This document shows, piece by piece, positions 24,391 to 24,634 of a stretch of DNA of 24,634 nucleotides. The position numbers and the translations under genes were made by a program. Location of the stretch: positions 1 to 24,634 of the forward strand of contig JAEZDN010000063.1 of assembly GCA_023433275.1 (NCBI GenBank), in the 5' to 3' direction. The stretch is from Verrucomicrobiota bacterium. GTDB lineage: Bacteria; Verrucomicrobiota; Verrucomicrobiia; Opitutales; Opitutaceae. The notes under the pieces are model-generated. The model did not search any database, had not been told where the DNA came from, and worked only from the letters and a program-made list of their open reading frames with translations. The stretch's first letter is position 1. Every line of letters begins with the position of its first letter.

Positions 24391-24580
24391 CTGGAGCCGG
24401 GGCGCCCTCGCCCCGGTGGGAACCCCGCACCGCCCACCCAATCCGGAGGGGCCGAGCTCGCTCGGTCCTGTCCCGGGTTCTCCCATCTCCATCCTGGAGC
24501 CGGGGCGCCCTCGCCCCGGTGGGATGCCGCCTTCGCGCTCCTCCTATCGCCCCCGACCGGCCCGAGGGGTGCGGGCTCCC
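24391..24580 (+). repeat. Four REP-like palindromes: C, B, C and a decayed D
   Basis: C is at 24391-24420, B at 24445-24468, C again at 24494-24523 and a poor D at 24557-24580. All lie upstream of cheR. No gene is seen in 24320-24634. Confidence 0.75.
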
Positions 24581-24605
24581 GTGACTCGCGCTGCGGTGTC
24601 TCGCG

Positions 24606-24634
24606 TAGGGGGGGGGGGGAGAGGGGGCCCCCCC
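24606..24634. other. Poly-G/poly-C end of the window
   Basis: A run of at least 12 G, then GAGAGGGGG and six C. It may be a low-quality contig end. Confidence 0.55.

Overview
This window is a flagellar and chemotaxis region from a GC-rich, polar-flagellate-type bacterium. Gene style (Ala/Gly/Pro-rich proteins, weak Shine-Dalgarno sequences), the load of short palindromic intergenic repeats, and the spurious 'SEAKDPS'-type repeat suggest Verrucomicrobiota, probably Opitutales/Opitutaceae. This is an inference from style; no rRNA or other taxonomic marker is present.

Layout. 1-692 is a tandem array of palindromic repeats. 902-2736 (minus) holds two short paralogous flagellin genes. 3049-5438 (plus) holds fliD overlapping a lipoprotein gene. 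5766-6849 (plus) is a three-gene operon: a small FlgM-like candidate, fliS and a FlgN/FliT-like chaperone candidate. 7193-7627 (minus) is an unrecognised gene. 7776-9221 (plus) is an NtrC-type sigma-54 activator. 9652-11383 (plus) is cheX followed by a REC-REC-STAS-like protein. 11464-12219 is a REP-associated tyrosine transposase (RAYT) between REP palindromes. 12297-12800 (minus) cheW and 12940-15210 (plus) cheA are divergent. 15518-16396 (plus) is an HDOD protein and 17108-17629 (minus) is cheD. 18161-20606 is a patch of hypothetical, broken and apparently less GC-rich genes. 21102-24275 (minus) is a cheR-cheB-response regulator operon. No chemoreceptor, motor, rod/hook or fliA gene is present, and no stand-alone CheY.

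How it fits together. Nine places upstream of these genes match the sigma-28 (FliA) pattern TNAA, then 15-16 bases, then GCCGATNN. They precede flagellin 2, fliD, the fliS operon, the unknown gene at 7193, cheX, cheW, cheA, cheD and cheR. This suggests that filament and chemotaxis genes form one late-class regulon, with the sigma-54 activator probably controlling an earlier tier. CheA/CheW would form the signalling core, CheR/CheB/CheD adapt receptors, and CheX plus several receiver proteins would handle phosphate flow.

The second theme is intergenic. About 30 hairpin repeats of four types lie only between genes. Two of the types appear to be versions of one REP in which both stem arms changed together, and they sit on the two sides of the RAYT gene. 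Several longer inverted-repeat elements and microsatellite-like tracts fill other gaps. Poly-G runs near 831-860 and at the right end may be assembly or sequencing artefacts.
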